Below are positions 44,850 through 53,214 of a stretch of 64,000 bases of DNA, one piece after another; positions within the stretch are counted from its first letter, which is position 1, and every line of letters starts with the position of its first letter. Origin of the DNA: Amycolatopsis oliviviridis (GTDB lineage: Bacteria > Actinomycetota > Actinomycetes > Mycobacteriales > Pseudonocardiaceae); NCBI RefSeq assembly GCF_014654365.1, contig NZ_BNAY01000003.1:186001-250000 (forward strand), read 5' to 3'. A model generated the notes under the pieces. The model made no database searches. It was not told the DNA's origin and worked only from the letters and a program-made list of their open reading frames with translations. A program made the translations under genes and the position numbers.

Positions 44850-45806
44850 ATGCTTCGTATCCACTTCACCGACCGTGACCTGGCCCGTGTCCGCGTCGCA
44901 GCGGCACCGGATCCGCTGTGGGAGACGGTGCTGGCGATGCAGAAACTCGCGCTCGACGGCATTCCCGCCTTCGCGCGCTGGCGGCGCCGGGTGCGGGAAG
45001 ACCTGCGAGAGCGTGACGCCCGGGCGGCGGTGCGGTTCCTGCAGGCGATCGCGCCTCCGGCCCGGTACTTCCCTGATTTCCTCACCCCCGCCGAATCCGC
45101 GGACGGGCTGAAGGCGGGGCTGACCGCGCTCCGCGGGACGCCGTCGGATCGGCTCGGGCGCGAAGTCGGGCTGATGGCACAGCACCGCCGTCTGCCCGGA
45201 TGGACCCACCGGCTGGCGGCGGGTGCGGGCGCGGCGCTCGATCAGGTCGCCGAGGCCCTCGAGACCGCCCACGACACCCTGATCGCTCCACAATGGACAA
45301 TCGTGCGGACCCAGGTCGACACCGACCGCGCCTTGCGTTCACGCCTAGCCGGCGAGAACGGAACACTCGGCCTGCTCGACTCGCTCCGGCCCGCCTTCCG
45401 TTGGGAGGCGCCGGTCCTGACCGCGCGCTACCCCGTCGACCGCGACCTCCACCTTCGCGGTCGCGGCATCCGGCTCGTCCCCTCCTACTTCTGCTGGGAC
45501 ACCCCGGTCGCCCTCGCCGACGACGACCTTCCCCCGGTCCTCGTCTTCCCGGTGTCCCACGAGCACGAACCCGCGCCGCTGCCGAAACACCTGGCGACCT
45601 TGCTCGGCCGGACCCGCGCCGCCGTCCTGTACTCGGTGGCGGGCTTCCCCACCAGCGGCGAACTCGCCGACCGGCTCGGGATTTCGGCGGCCGCGGTTTC
45701 GCGGCACACCACGGTGCTCCGCGACGCCGGACTCATCACGAGCCGACGCCACGGAGCCGTGGTGCTGCACAACCTCACGCCGGTGGGCGCGGCGCTGCTG
45801 GGCTGA
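44850..45806 (+). CDS. ArsR-like winged-helix transcriptional regulator with long N-terminal domain
   Basis: 318 residues from the ATG at 44850 (GGAGG upstream). The first 240 residues are a helical domain found with actinobacterial ArsR-type regulators (DUF5937-like: RIHFTDRDLARVRVAAAPDPLWE). The C-terminal 75 residues are the winged helix (AVLYSVAGFPTSGELADRLGISAAAVSRHTTVLRDAGLI). It is divergent from the small secreted protein at 44801 and convergent with the one at 45811, and may regulate either. Confidence 0.85.
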   Translation: MLRIHFTDRDLARVRVAAAPDPLWETVLAMQKLALDGIPAFARWRRRVREDLRERDARAAVRFLQAIAPPARYFPDFLTPAESADGLKAGLTALRGTPSDRLGREVGLMAQHRRLPGWTHRLAAGAGAALDQVAEALETAHDTLIAPQWTIVRTQVDTDRALRSRLAGENGTLGLLDSLRPAFRWEAPVLTARYPVDRDLHLRGRGIRLVPSYFCWDTPVALADDDLPPVLVFPVSHEHEPAPLPKHLATLLGRTRAAVLYSVAGFPTSGELADRLGISAAAVSRHTTVLRDAGLITSRRHGAVVLHNLTPVGAALLG

Positions 45807-45810
45807 ACCT

Positions 45811-46152
45811 TCAGCGCACGATCCGCCACAACGAACAGCTGTCGTCTCCCGCGTCGTCCTCACAGACCCGGAATGACGTCACATCCGGGATCTTGGCGTG
45901 GCCGCAGCCGATCTTCGAACCATTGCTGTCGCCGATGGTCAGCTTCGTCCCGCCCTTCTGCTTGTACTCTGCGTAGACGCCGTTGCCGTCCTGCTCCTCG
46001 TCGCAGACCCAGGCGGAATCGCTTTGGGAGTCGTACTGCGCGTAGTCGAGTTCCTGCCAGATGGTGTAGCTGGTCGCCGCCTCCGCGGTCGAATTCCCCA
46101 GCACCAGCGCCGAGATCATCGCGCCACCGACGAGCATCGCTTTCCGGATCAT
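45811..46152 (-). CDS. Small secreted protein, related to the one at 44367
   Basis: 113 residues from the ATG at 46152, with GGGGG upstream. A signal peptide (1-26, ending AEA) is followed by an acidic, Tyr/Gln-rich domain with cysteine pairs (WVCDEEQDG, IGCGH, RVCEDDAGDDSC). The last strand is like that of the neighbouring secreted protein. Function is unknown. The gene ends four bases from the stop of the convergent regulator. Confidence 0.75.
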   Translation of the reverse strand: MIRKAMLVGGAMISALVLGNSTAEAATSYTIWQELDYAQYDSQSDSAWVCDEEQDGNGVYAEYKQKGGTKLTIGDSNGSKIGCGHAKIPDVTSFRVCEDDAGDDSCSLWRIVR

Positions 46153-46258
46153 CGTTCCCCCTCCCCTTGGCCCTTTGCGGGCACGGGAACAGCCTGCCGT
46201 CCCTCCCCGCCGACCGGCGAGACTTTTGCGCCAGAGCGGAAAAGTGCAGGCAGAGGGC

Positions 46259-46996
46259 TCAGCCGGGAGTCCTGGCGAGGACGAGGGACACGAAACCCCA
46301 GGTGTCCCGGTAAACACGAAGCCATTCGGTCCGGCGGAGATTCGCCGTCGCGAGTGCTTCGGCACTGTCCGGATCGCCGGGACGACCGAGCGCCCAAGAG
46401 GCCAGCGACCCCCAGCAGGACCACTCGTAGGCATCCAGTTCCTGGCGCGTGCTGACGTGTCCGTGGACCGGGGTCCATCCGTCGGCGACCACGCGATCCA
46501 CCGTGGTGGCCAGGTCGGTGCCCTCCCCCAGCATGTCGACGGCTTCCGGCGACGGGGTCCGGTCCCAGAATCCGTCTCCGATCAGGACGCGGCCCCCGGG
46601 TGCCAGATGACGGCGGGCCGCGGCCAGAGTGGGGAGCAGGCCGCCGAAAGCGTGCGTGGCCCCGACGCTGATCACCAGGTCGAACCGGGCCGTCGAGGCG
46701 AAACTCGCGGCGTCCTGGTGGTGCAGGATCAGACGGTCCGTGACGCCACGATCATGCGCGGCCTGACGGGCTTGGCTCAAGGCATCGTCGGAGACATCCA
46801 CGCCCTCGGCCAGCAGGCCCGGGCGTGCGGCCAGGGCGCGCACCAGCCATTCCCCGCTGCCACAGCCGAGGTCGATGGCACGTTCGTCGCCGCGGGGAAG
46901 TCCCGCGTTCAGCAGGCGATCGACCGAGGCGTCGTCGAGCGGTGACTTGATCGGGTGATCAGTGTGGGCGATCCGGGAGATCTGTTCGCGGTTCAA
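46259..46996 (-). CDS. SAM-dependent methyltransferase
   Basis: 245 residues from a TTG (reading LNREQISRIAHTDHP), with AAAGG upstream; the frame is open further but that part lacks family character. Motif I is AIDLGCGSGEWLVRAL, followed by EGVDVSDDALSQA, DLVISVGATHAFGG and LAPGGRVLIGDGFW. The late EWSCWGSLASWAL resembles small-molecule methyltransferases common in actinomycetes. Substrate unknown. Start choice is uncertain. Confidence 0.82.
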   Translation of the reverse strand: MNREQISRIAHTDHPIKSPLDDASVDRLLNAGLPRGDERAIDLGCGSGEWLVRALAARPGLLAEGVDVSDDALSQARQAAHDRGVTDRLILHHQDAASFASTARFDLVISVGATHAFGGLLPTLAAARRHLAPGGRVLIGDGFWDRTPSPEAVDMLGEGTDLATTVDRVVADGWTPVHGHVSTRQELDAYEWSCWGSLASWALGRPGDPDSAEALATANLRRTEWLRVYRDTWGFVSLVLARTPG

Positions 46997-47115
46997 GTGC
47001 GAGGCCTTTCGAGAGGATGGGCGTGCTTGCCGAAATCGGGTTCGACGGCTCGACACTTGTGCGCATGTGCCGCACACCTCCTTCTCTTGTCCGGACCTGG
47101 CCGCCCGCACCCTAG

Positions 47116-47487
47116 TCAGCCGGGAAGCACGTCCACAACGCGTTTTTGGCTGAACCGCAGCATGTTCCCGGACGGATCGAGGAACGCGCAGTCGCGGACG
47201 CCCTGGGGCCGGTCGATGGGTTCTTGCATCACTTCGGCGCCGGTGGCCTCGATGTGTTCGAAGGTCGCGTCGCAGTTGTCGGTCGCGAAGGTGAGACTGC
47301 CCAGCAGCCGGTCTCCCTCCACGTCCGGCCTCGCGAGGACGATCCGCAGCTCCGGCTGGGACGGCGGGCTGACACTCACCACCTGACCGGCGGCACGGAC
47401 CTCGAAACCGAGCACGTCACGATAGAAGCCGACCGTCTCGTCCAGGTCGTGAACGGCGAGGGCGCAGCACGAAAGCCTGAGATCCAC
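47116..47487 (-). CDS. VOC-superfamily (glyoxalase/bleomycin-resistance-fold) protein
   Basis: 123 residues, one VOC domain: ALAVHDLDETVGFYRDVLGFEV, GSLTFATDNCDATFEHIEATGAEV and FLDPSGNMLRFSQ. Members bind or convert small molecules using a metal held by His/Glu. It ends the minus-strand unit headed by the ECF41 sigma gene, three bases from its stop, and is therefore a likely target. Confidence 0.88.
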   Translation of the reverse strand: MDLRLSCCALAVHDLDETVGFYRDVLGFEVRAAGQVVSVSPPSQPELRIVLARPDVEGDRLLGSLTFATDNCDATFEHIEATGAEVMQEPIDRPQGVRDCAFLDPSGNMLRFSQKRVVDVLPG

Positions 47488-47490
47488 GCG

Positions 47491-48360
47491 TCACTCTCCC
47501 CCGAGATAGACCATGTCGAGGTCACGGAGCAGGTCCGGATCCGCCAGCAGCTCGATGCCGGTGATCTTCCCGTCGGTGACGGCGAACGAGAAGACGACCT
47601 GCGGCCGGCCGCGGCGTGCCCAGACGGCGGCCGGGACACCGTCGACGAGGGCGAGCCGGGCGGCCTCGGCTCGCCCGGAGAAGACGGCCGCCACCGCGTC
47701 GGCGCCGCGGGCCTCGGCGGTCGCGCCCATCCGCACGGCCGCCGGGTCGGCGACGAGTACGGCGTTCGCGTCGAGCAGCGAGAGCAGGGCGGCGAAATCC
47801 CCGTCACGGGAGGCGGCCAGGAACGCCTCGACGACCTCGCGCTTCCGGGATCTCGCGGCGTCCGACGCGGCGGCCGCGCCCTGGACCCGGCGCCGGGCCC
47901 GGCTGGCGAGTTGCCGGGCCGCCGCCGGGGAGCGGTCGATGATCTCGCCGATCTCCCCGAACGACACGGCGAAGATGTCGTGCAGGACGAACGCGAGCCG
48001 CTCGGCGGGGCTCAGGGTGTCCAGCACCACCATCAGCGCCACCCCGACCGAGTCGGCCAGCAGCGCGTCGTCCTCGGGACCCGGATGCGGCGCGACAGGC
48101 TCGGGCGGCAGCGCCCCGGCGGGCTCCTCGCGCCGGACCTGACGTGCTTCGAGCATGTTCAGGCAGACCCTGGCGACGACGGTGGTCAGCCAGCCGCCCG
48201 GGTTCTCCACCTGACCGGTGTCCGCGCGGCTGACCCGCAGCCACGCCTCCTGCACCGCGTCCTCGGCGTCGCCGGTGGAGCGGAGCATCCGGTAGGCCAC
48301 CGCTCGCAAGCGCTCGTGGTGCTCGGCGAACCGCTCGGTCACCCAGTCCTGTTCGACCAT
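47491..48360 (-). CDS. sigJ: ECF41-type RNA polymerase sigma factor with C-terminal SnoaL-like domain
   Basis: 289 residues. Region 2 (FAEHHERLRAVAYRMLRSTGDAEDAVQEAWLR) and region 4 (LDTLSPAERLAFVLHDIFAVSFGEIGEIIDRS) are followed by a SnoaL-like extension (about 170-289) ending IELLADPDLLRDLD, matching the NPDKL-type motif that autoregulates ECF41 factors in place of an anti-sigma factor. Its upstream region has TGTCACA boxes facing both ways. Typical ECF41 partners are small oxidoreductase, DoxX or VOC proteins, as seen here on both sides. Confidence 0.92.
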   Translation of the reverse strand: MVEQDWVTERFAEHHERLRAVAYRMLRSTGDAEDAVQEAWLRVSRADTGQVENPGGWLTTVVARVCLNMLEARQVRREEPAGALPPEPVAPHPGPEDDALLADSVGVALMVVLDTLSPAERLAFVLHDIFAVSFGEIGEIIDRSPAAARQLASRARRRVQGAAAASDAARSRKREVVEAFLAASRDGDFAALLSLLDANAVLVADPAAVRMGATAEARGADAVAAVFSGRAEAARLALVDGVPAAVWARRGRPQVVFSFAVTDGKITGIELLADPDLLRDLDMVYLGGE

Positions 48361-48361
48361 C

Positions 48362-48388
48362 TGTCACATTCCTCCGTCCGGGCCTGTC
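48362..48388 (+). promoter_or_regulatory. Candidate ECF41 promoter toward the VOC gene at 48443
   Basis: TGTCACA (48362-48368), 16 bases, TGTC (48385-48388). The known ECF41 consensus is TGTCACA-N16-CGTC; only one base differs. Confidence 0.65.
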
Positions 48389-48397
48389 ATTCCGATT

Positions 48398-48424
48398 GAC
48401 CGGCGACGCCACGCCGATGTGACA
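48398..48424 (-). promoter_or_regulatory. Candidate ECF41 promoter toward the sigma gene
   Basis: On the minus strand TGTCACA (48424-48418), 16 bases, GGTC (48401-48398). The same one-base deviation suggests autoregulation. Confidence 0.65.
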
Positions 48425-48442
48425 GCACGAAGGAGACAGGGA

Positions 48443-48856
48443 ATGAAAGCGCACGTCAGCTCGATCCTCCTCGCCGTCGAGGACATGGACCGGGCCAAGC
48501 AGTTCTACACCGACGGGCTGGGCTGGAAGATCAAGAACAACTACGGCGTCTCCGTGTTCTTCGAGTCGGACGGAGCGTCGCCCGTCGGCTTCTACCGGCG
48601 CGAGGGGCTGGCCGACCAGGTGGGCACGAGCCCGGAAGGCAGCGGTTTCAGCGGGCTGGTGCTCACCTACGTCGTCCGCAGTGAAGCGCGTGTCGACGAG
48701 ATCATGACCGAAGCCGAGAAGGCGGGCGCCACCGTCCTCAAGCCCGCAGGCGCTCTGCCCTGGGGCGGGTACGGCGGCACCTTCGCCGACCCGGACGGCT
48801 ACATCTGGAGCCTCGGCTACAGCTCCCAGGGAACAGACCAGCCCTACGCGGAATAG
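48443..48856 (+). CDS. VOC-superfamily protein, putative ECF41 target
   Basis: 137 residues from the ATG at 48443 with AAGGAG upstream. VOC fold: ILLAVEDMDRAKQFYTDGLGWKI, VLTYVVRSEARVDEIMTEAEKAGATV and GGTFADPDGYIWSLGY. It is divergent from the sigma gene and preceded by a TGTCACA-N16-TGTC promoter, so it is the most likely direct target. The ligand is unknown. Confidence 0.88.
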   Translation: MKAHVSSILLAVEDMDRAKQFYTDGLGWKIKNNYGVSVFFESDGASPVGFYRREGLADQVGTSPEGSGFSGLVLTYVVRSEARVDEIMTEAEKAGATVLKPAGALPWGGYGGTFADPDGYIWSLGYSSQGTDQPYAE

Positions 48857-48880
48857 CCGGTCCGGCCCGCCGAGCCCGGC

Positions 48881-49831
48881 TCAACCGGACTCGGCGGGCC
48901 AGGTCCAGGCCATCCCCCGGATGCCGGGTGTCACCGCGCTCGCGAACGCGACCGCCGGGGAGAGCGCCGAGAGCGGCACGTCGGTGACGTCCCGCTCCGG
49001 GCCGGAGACGTGGTCCATCCGATAGGAGTGACAGCTCGACGGCATCGCCTCCGGAGCGAAGTGGATCTCCAGGAGGTACTCCGGCGTCGAGTGGCGGAAT
49101 CGGCGATCGTAGCGATCGTCGGGAACACCGTCGGTGTACTCGAATTCGTACTCGAAGATCGCGGTCTCCCCGGGCGCGAGCATCCGGTTCGACACCAGTT
49201 CGCTGACGATGAGCGCCTGCTCGGGAATCACCTCGGTGCGGCCGGGCACGCAGTAGCGCGTCGCCACCAGCCTCGGCGGGCTTCCCGGCGCGCACCCGCG
49301 CAGGACCACGACCCTGGTCTGGACCGGCTCGTCGGTGGCACGGACGATCTCGCGCACCCGCTGCCGGGTCAGCGCCCGGTCCGCGCCGACGTGCAGGGAC
49401 TCGTGCAGGCTCAACAGCACGACGGAAGGTTCGTCCGCCGACTCGAACGAGTGCAGCACGGAAAGCACCGGCTCTCGCGGATCCCAGAGCCGGTCCCAGC
49501 CGACGACGCGACGTATCGAGGGACGGTCGCTTTCCGGCCGGTGGAGCAGATCCCGCAACGATGCGGGGGGAAGACCGAGCAGGTCCTCCAGCAGGGCGAC
49601 GGCTCGCAGCGACTCGGGGCGTTCGGGCCGGGTCCGCCCGGTCCGCCAATAGCTCAGCGTCGTCGTGCTGATCGACACGCCCGCTCTGGCGAGCCGCTCC
49701 TTCAGCCTGCCCAGTCCCAGCCCGCTGTGATCGATGGCCCGCGACAAAGCCTTGCTGAAGGGACCGGTGGCGAGCACGCGCACCAGTTCCTCGTCGGCGC
49801 GGGCACCCGGGGTGACGGCGAACAGCGACAT
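48881..49831 (-). CDS. XRE-family regulator with C-terminal beta-rich domain
   Basis: 316 residues. An HTH lies at about 30-95 (GLGRLKERLARAGVSISTTTLSYWRTGRTRPERPESL). The remaining 200 residues form a long domain with EYEFEYTDGVPDDRYDRRFRHSTPEYLLEIHF, rich in aromatic residues, without a family name that I recognise. It may sense envelope or secretion state. The upstream region carries a 36-base sequence that recurs in front of the second trypsin gene, so that gene is a candidate target. Confidence 0.78.
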   Translation of the reverse strand: MSLFAVTPGARADEELVRVLATGPFSKALSRAIDHSGLGLGRLKERLARAGVSISTTTLSYWRTGRTRPERPESLRAVALLEDLLGLPPASLRDLLHRPESDRPSIRRVVGWDRLWDPREPVLSVLHSFESADEPSVVLLSLHESLHVGADRALTRQRVREIVRATDEPVQTRVVVLRGCAPGSPPRLVATRYCVPGRTEVIPEQALIVSELVSNRMLAPGETAIFEYEFEYTDGVPDDRYDRRFRHSTPEYLLEIHFAPEAMPSSCHSYRMDHVSGPERDVTDVPLSALSPAVAFASAVTPGIRGMAWTWPAESG

Positions 49832-50291
49832 CGGCTTCTCGACCTCCGCGGTGATCTTGGTCCTCTTTTCAAGAGAAGCGCAATCCGCAGAAAGTACTGT
49901 CCTGTTCCGTTGACAGGGATTTCTCTATCCGGCCCACATAATCCCCGGGCGCGAACCTTTCGAAGATGACCGTATTCCGGACAATTCGGAGAAACCATTC
50001 CACCGGAACGATTCCCGGCAGGACGACTCCCGATCCTGAAACGTGAACGTTCCGGGCTTTCGGCCGCGACGGCTTGCCGTCCAACGGAAACACTGAGGCG
50101 ATCCGGCGTTCCGCGTGCCGGCCCCAGGGCGGAACGATCCGCGACTTTCGTCTCCCTACCTAGGACGGTATTCCGTCTCTCGCCTGGTCGGACATCTTTG
50201 ATCGGCCGGCATCGAGCACCTCTGCCGGATTCCCCATCCCCTCACTCATCCACGACCACCAGGCGGCTTTGCCGCCCGATTGTGAGCAGAC
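49832..50291. other. 460-base intergenic region between XRE regulator and trypsin gene
   Basis: No credible gene. It holds divergent promoters, the shared 36-base element at 49879 and the signal ACGTGAACGTTC near 50040, a short palindrome. The AT-richer composition around 49860-50000 suits regulatory DNA. Confidence 0.6.
49879..49914 (+). repeat. 36-base upstream element, copy 1
   Basis: Starts CGCAATCCGCAGAAAG and ends CCGTTGAC; 29 of 36 bases match 51095-51130. It is located 48 bases upstream of the XRE gene start. Confidence 0.6.
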
Positions 50292-51011
50292 ATGCGAAAA
50301 CTGGCTTCAGTCGCTCTCGGGATCCTGGCGGCGGCACTCGCGGTGTCCACGCCCGGAATCGCGAACGCTCAGACGGACTCGGGTGTCCAGCCCTCGATCA
50401 TCGGAGGGGGCACCGCCACCGAGACCTACAGCTTCATGGTCTCGCTCAGCAACGGCTGCGGCGGCAGCCTCGTCGCGCCCCAGTGGATCGTGACGGCCAC
50501 CCACTGCGGCAGCGCGTCGCAGGGCCGGATCGGCTCGACGAACAAGAACTCCGGCGGCGAGGTCGGCAGGATCGACCGCCGGGTCAACAAACCCGGCACG
50601 GACCTGACCCTCATGCACCTGTCCGCGCCCGTCCGCGCCACCCCGGTCGCGATGGCCACGAGCAACCCGGCGCCGAACACCACCGCACGGCTCCTCGGCT
50701 GGGGCTGCACCAGCTGGCCGAGCTGCAGCACACCGACCACGCTGCGCCAGATCGATCTCCGGGTGCTGCCCAGCAGCTCCTGTTATGCCGGCGGTGGCGG
50801 CTCCGGTGACGTCTGCATCTCCGGCGACCGCACGCATTCGGCCTGCCACGGCGACTCCGGCGGACCGGCGGTCGTCGGCACCACCGGACGCTGGACCCTG
50901 GTCGGGGAGACGCACGGCCCCGGCGACAACGGCGGTGAATGCGCCACCAGCACCCTCTACACCGGCATCGCCCAGCACCTGAGCTGGATCAAGCAGCAGA
51001 CCGGCGTCTGA
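50292..51011 (+). CDS. Secreted trypsin-like serine protease
   Basis: 239 residues. The Sec signal peptide (1-26, ending ANA) is followed by a short propeptide and the mature start IIGGGTA. The triad is His in VTATHC, Asp in GTDLTLMHL and Ser in ACHGDSGGPA. Cysteines are paired as in streptogrisin/trypsin S1A enzymes. It should be active outside the cell. A second secreted trypsin gene follows on the same strand after a terminator. Confidence 0.92.
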   Translation: MRKLASVALGILAAALAVSTPGIANAQTDSGVQPSIIGGGTATETYSFMVSLSNGCGGSLVAPQWIVTATHCGSASQGRIGSTNKNSGGEVGRIDRRVNKPGTDLTLMHLSAPVRATPVAMATSNPAPNTTARLLGWGCTSWPSCSTPTTLRQIDLRVLPSSSCYAGGGGSGDVCISGDRTHSACHGDSGGPAVVGTTGRWTLVGETHGPGDNGGECATSTLYTGIAQHLSWIKQQTGV

Positions 51012-51027
51012 GCACCGGAACACGGAG

Positions 51028-51067
51028 AACCGGCACGCCTCGGCCACCGAGGCGTGCCGGTTCTTTT
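51028..51067 (+). terminator. Rho-independent terminator of the first trypsin gene
   Basis: AACCGGCACGCCTCGG-CCA-CCGAGGCGTGCCGGTT followed by CTTTTT: a perfect 16-bp stem with T run. Confidence 0.92.
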
Positions 51068-51094
51068 TCGTCCATTTTGGACAATTTCGCGTGA

Positions 51095-51130
51095 CGCAAT
51101 CCTCCGAAAGAACTGTTCTTTCCCGTTGAT
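51095..51130 (+). repeat. 36-base upstream element, copy 2
   Basis: Starts CGCAATCCTCCGAAAG and ends CCGTTGAT. It lies about 90 bases before the second trypsin ATG, a plausible promoter/operator place. Confidence 0.6.
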
Positions 51131-51220
51131 CCGTTCGGATCTTCTCGCGGATATCCCGGGACACCTTTCCTGAATACGTTCGAAGTGTCCCTCTCCCCTG
51201 CGTTTTCCCGAGGAGTCCCC

Positions 51221-51988
51221 ATGCGTGAAACCACTGGCAGCGTCGCCCGTGCGGTCGCCCTTCTCGCCGGTACCTGTGCCGCGTTCGCCACCCTCGCCGC
51301 GGCACCCGCGTCCGCGAGCGCCCCGACCGCTCCCGTCTCGCCCGATGCCTCGCCGGCGATCATCGGTGGCAGCACCGCCCAGAACCCCGGCTACATCGCC
51401 CGCTTCAACGGCCACGCCAACGGATACACCTTCTTCTGCACCAGCACGCTGATCAGCTCGCGCTGGGTCCTCACCGCGAAGCACTGCCTGTACGACAACA
51501 ACGGGCAGCGCCTGAAGGACATCGACCTCTACATCGGGTCCAACAGCGCTTCCGGTGGCGTGCACGCGAAGGCTTCGGCGACCTACCTGTACTCCGGCGG
51601 CGACCTCGCGCTGATCAAGCTGAACGCCGACGGCGGGAGCACCTTCGCCCGCCTCGCGAGCAGCAGCTCCGACGCTCAGGAAGGCGACTCCGCCCGCGTG
51701 TACGGCTGGGGCGCGACCCAGGCCGACCACGAAGGCGACCACCAGTCGAAGGTGCTCAAGCAGGCGACGGTCCGCATCTCCGACACGAACGCCCAGGACA
51801 ACTACGGCGGCCCGGCGATCGACGCCGACACCCCGAACGGCGCGGTCGCGGGCGGGGACTCCGGCGGCCCGATGATCGACGACGGCGTCCAGGTCGGCGT
51901 GTGCTCGACCAGCGACCGGTCCAGCACCACCAGCTACGGCAGCGTCGCCGCGGGCCGTGACTGGATCCGCCAGACCAGCGGGGTCTGA
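51221..51988 (+). CDS. Secreted trypsin-like serine protease
   Basis: 255 residues from the ATG at 51221 (AGGAG upstream). The signal peptide (about 1-33, ending ASA) and a short propeptide are followed by the mature start IIGGSTAQN. The triad is His in LTAKHC, Asp in GGDLALIKL and Ser in AGGDSGGPM. It differs clearly from the preceding protease in sequence, so this is not a recent duplication. Its promoter region shares an element with the XRE gene. Confidence 0.92.
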   Translation: MRETTGSVARAVALLAGTCAAFATLAAAPASASAPTAPVSPDASPAIIGGSTAQNPGYIARFNGHANGYTFFCTSTLISSRWVLTAKHCLYDNNGQRLKDIDLYIGSNSASGGVHAKASATYLYSGGDLALIKLNADGGSTFARLASSSSDAQEGDSARVYGWGATQADHEGDHQSKVLKQATVRISDTNAQDNYGGPAIDADTPNGAVAGGDSGGPMIDDGVQVGVCSTSDRSSTTSYGSVAAGRDWIRQTSGV

Positions 51989-51994
51989 CCGGCG

Positions 51995-52040
51995 CGAAGC
52001 GGGCCGCCTGCCGATCCACGCCGGCAGGCGGCCCGCTTCG
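51995..52040. terminator. Bidirectional terminator after the second trypsin gene
   Basis: CGAAGCGGGCCGCCTGCCG pairs perfectly with CGGCAGGCGGCCCGCTTCG around an 8-base loop. It lies between convergent genes. Confidence 0.88.
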
Positions 52041-52049
52041 TCGTTCGGC

Positions 52050-52307
52050 CTAGCGGCGGCTGAGGACGCGCTTCGCCAGCCAACCGGCGTAGACGGCCAG
52101 CCCGGCGACACCGGCCTTCCGCGTGGGACGGGCCGCGATCGCCAGTCCGATGGCGAGTTCGGTGGCGCCGTTGCGGTAGGTCCAGTTGCGGACGTCGTCG
52201 GCGAAGGCCATCTTCGTCACGGGTTCAAAAGCGGCGGGGGCGGCGAAGTGGGCGAGACCGGTCGCGGCGATGCCGAGGCCGAGGACCTTGCCGGTGCGTG
52301 CGGACAT
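52050..52307 (-). CDS. Small DoxX-like membrane protein
   Basis: 85 residues with hydrophobic segments (VLGLGIAATGLAHFAAP, ELAIGLAIAA, GVAGLAVYAGWLA) and the NWTYRNGATELAIGL turn seen in DoxX-related proteins. It is probably an inner-membrane protein of unknown role. It is located after the AurF-like gene on the same strand with a 16-base gap, so the three genes tetR, aurF-like and this one are likely an operon. Confidence 0.75.
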   Translation of the reverse strand: MSARTGKVLGLGIAATGLAHFAAPAAFEPVTKMAFADDVRNWTYRNGATELAIGLAIAARPTRKAGVAGLAVYAGWLAKRVLSRR

Positions 52308-52323
52308 GGGTTGCCTTCCTTGT

Positions 52324-53214
52324 TCAGTCGAGGACGCCTGCGCGTCGCCAGAGCCGTCGGCTCGGGCCGCCGATGAGGCCGATTTCGGTGAAGTACTCGA
52401 CGGCTTTGGTCGCCCATGACGCCTTGGTGCGGCGCCAGTGCGGGTTCGCGTCGGCGACTTGGCGGGCTTCGCGGGGGTCGAGTCCGACTGAGGTGTACGC
52501 CTTGGGGTGCAACAGTTCCGACGTCGCGACGTACGCCATCCCGGCGATCGCCCAGCGGATCAGCTCGCGACCGACCCGCCCATGACGGGCCCAGGCACGC
52601 CCCAGTTCGTCCTTGGCGAAGCTGATGTGGCGGGCCTCTTCGATGACGTGGATGCGGGAGATCATCCGGATCATCGGCTGCAGGCTGTCGTCGCGCATCA
52701 TCTCGCGCTGCATGCCGTCGGCCAGTTCCTCGACGTAGATCGCCCCGGCGAACAGCAGCGCGGGACCGCAGACGGCGCCGAACACCTTGCCCGCCCGGTG
52801 CGCCGAGCGGCTCGGGCGCCGGACGACGCCGCCGCTCTTCTCGATCGAGCGGGCGAACATGGTGCTGTGACGGCATTCGTCGGCGATCTCGGTGAGCGCG
52901 TATTGGGCGTTGTGCGTCGTCGGGTCGCTGTTGTACACGTGGCGCACGAGGCCCTGCATCAGGATCAGCTCGAACCAGATGCCCGACGCGGCAGCGGCCG
53001 CGGCCTCCTGACGGCTCAGCTCACCGCGCTGGTCTTCGTCGAGGCGGTCCCATAACTCGGTGCCGTACAAGGAACATCGCTCCGGCGCCTTGCCGTAGGC
53101 GCCGTCGATCAGCGGTGCCTGCCAGTCGACGTCGACGTCCGGGTCGTAGGAAAGCCGCGCGGAGGAGCGTTGCAAGCGCTCGGCGACGCGTTCGCTTTCG
53201 GTGTTCGCGGTCAT
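52324..53214 (-). CDS. AurF-like diiron protein (N-oxygenase/hydroxylase family)
   Basis: 296 residues, all helical. Carboxylate/His iron ligands fit the AurF family (PF11583-like): ASGIWFELILMQGLVRHVYN, EIADECRHSTMFARSIE (ExxxxH), IYVEELADGM and VIEEARHISFAKDEL (EExxH). AurF itself oxidises arylamines to nitro groups, but most relatives have unknown substrates. It is preceded and overlapped (four bases) by a tetR gene, which likely controls it. Confidence 0.85.
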   Translation of the reverse strand: MTANTESERVAERLQRSSARLSYDPDVDVDWQAPLIDGAYGKAPERCSLYGTELWDRLDEDQRGELSRQEAAAAAASGIWFELILMQGLVRHVYNSDPTTHNAQYALTEIADECRHSTMFARSIEKSGGVVRRPSRSAHRAGKVFGAVCGPALLFAGAIYVEELADGMQREMMRDDSLQPMIRMISRIHVIEEARHISFAKDELGRAWARHGRVGRELIRWAIAGMAYVATSELLHPKAYTSVGLDPREARQVADANPHWRRTKASWATKAVEYFTEIGLIGGPSRRLWRRAGVLD

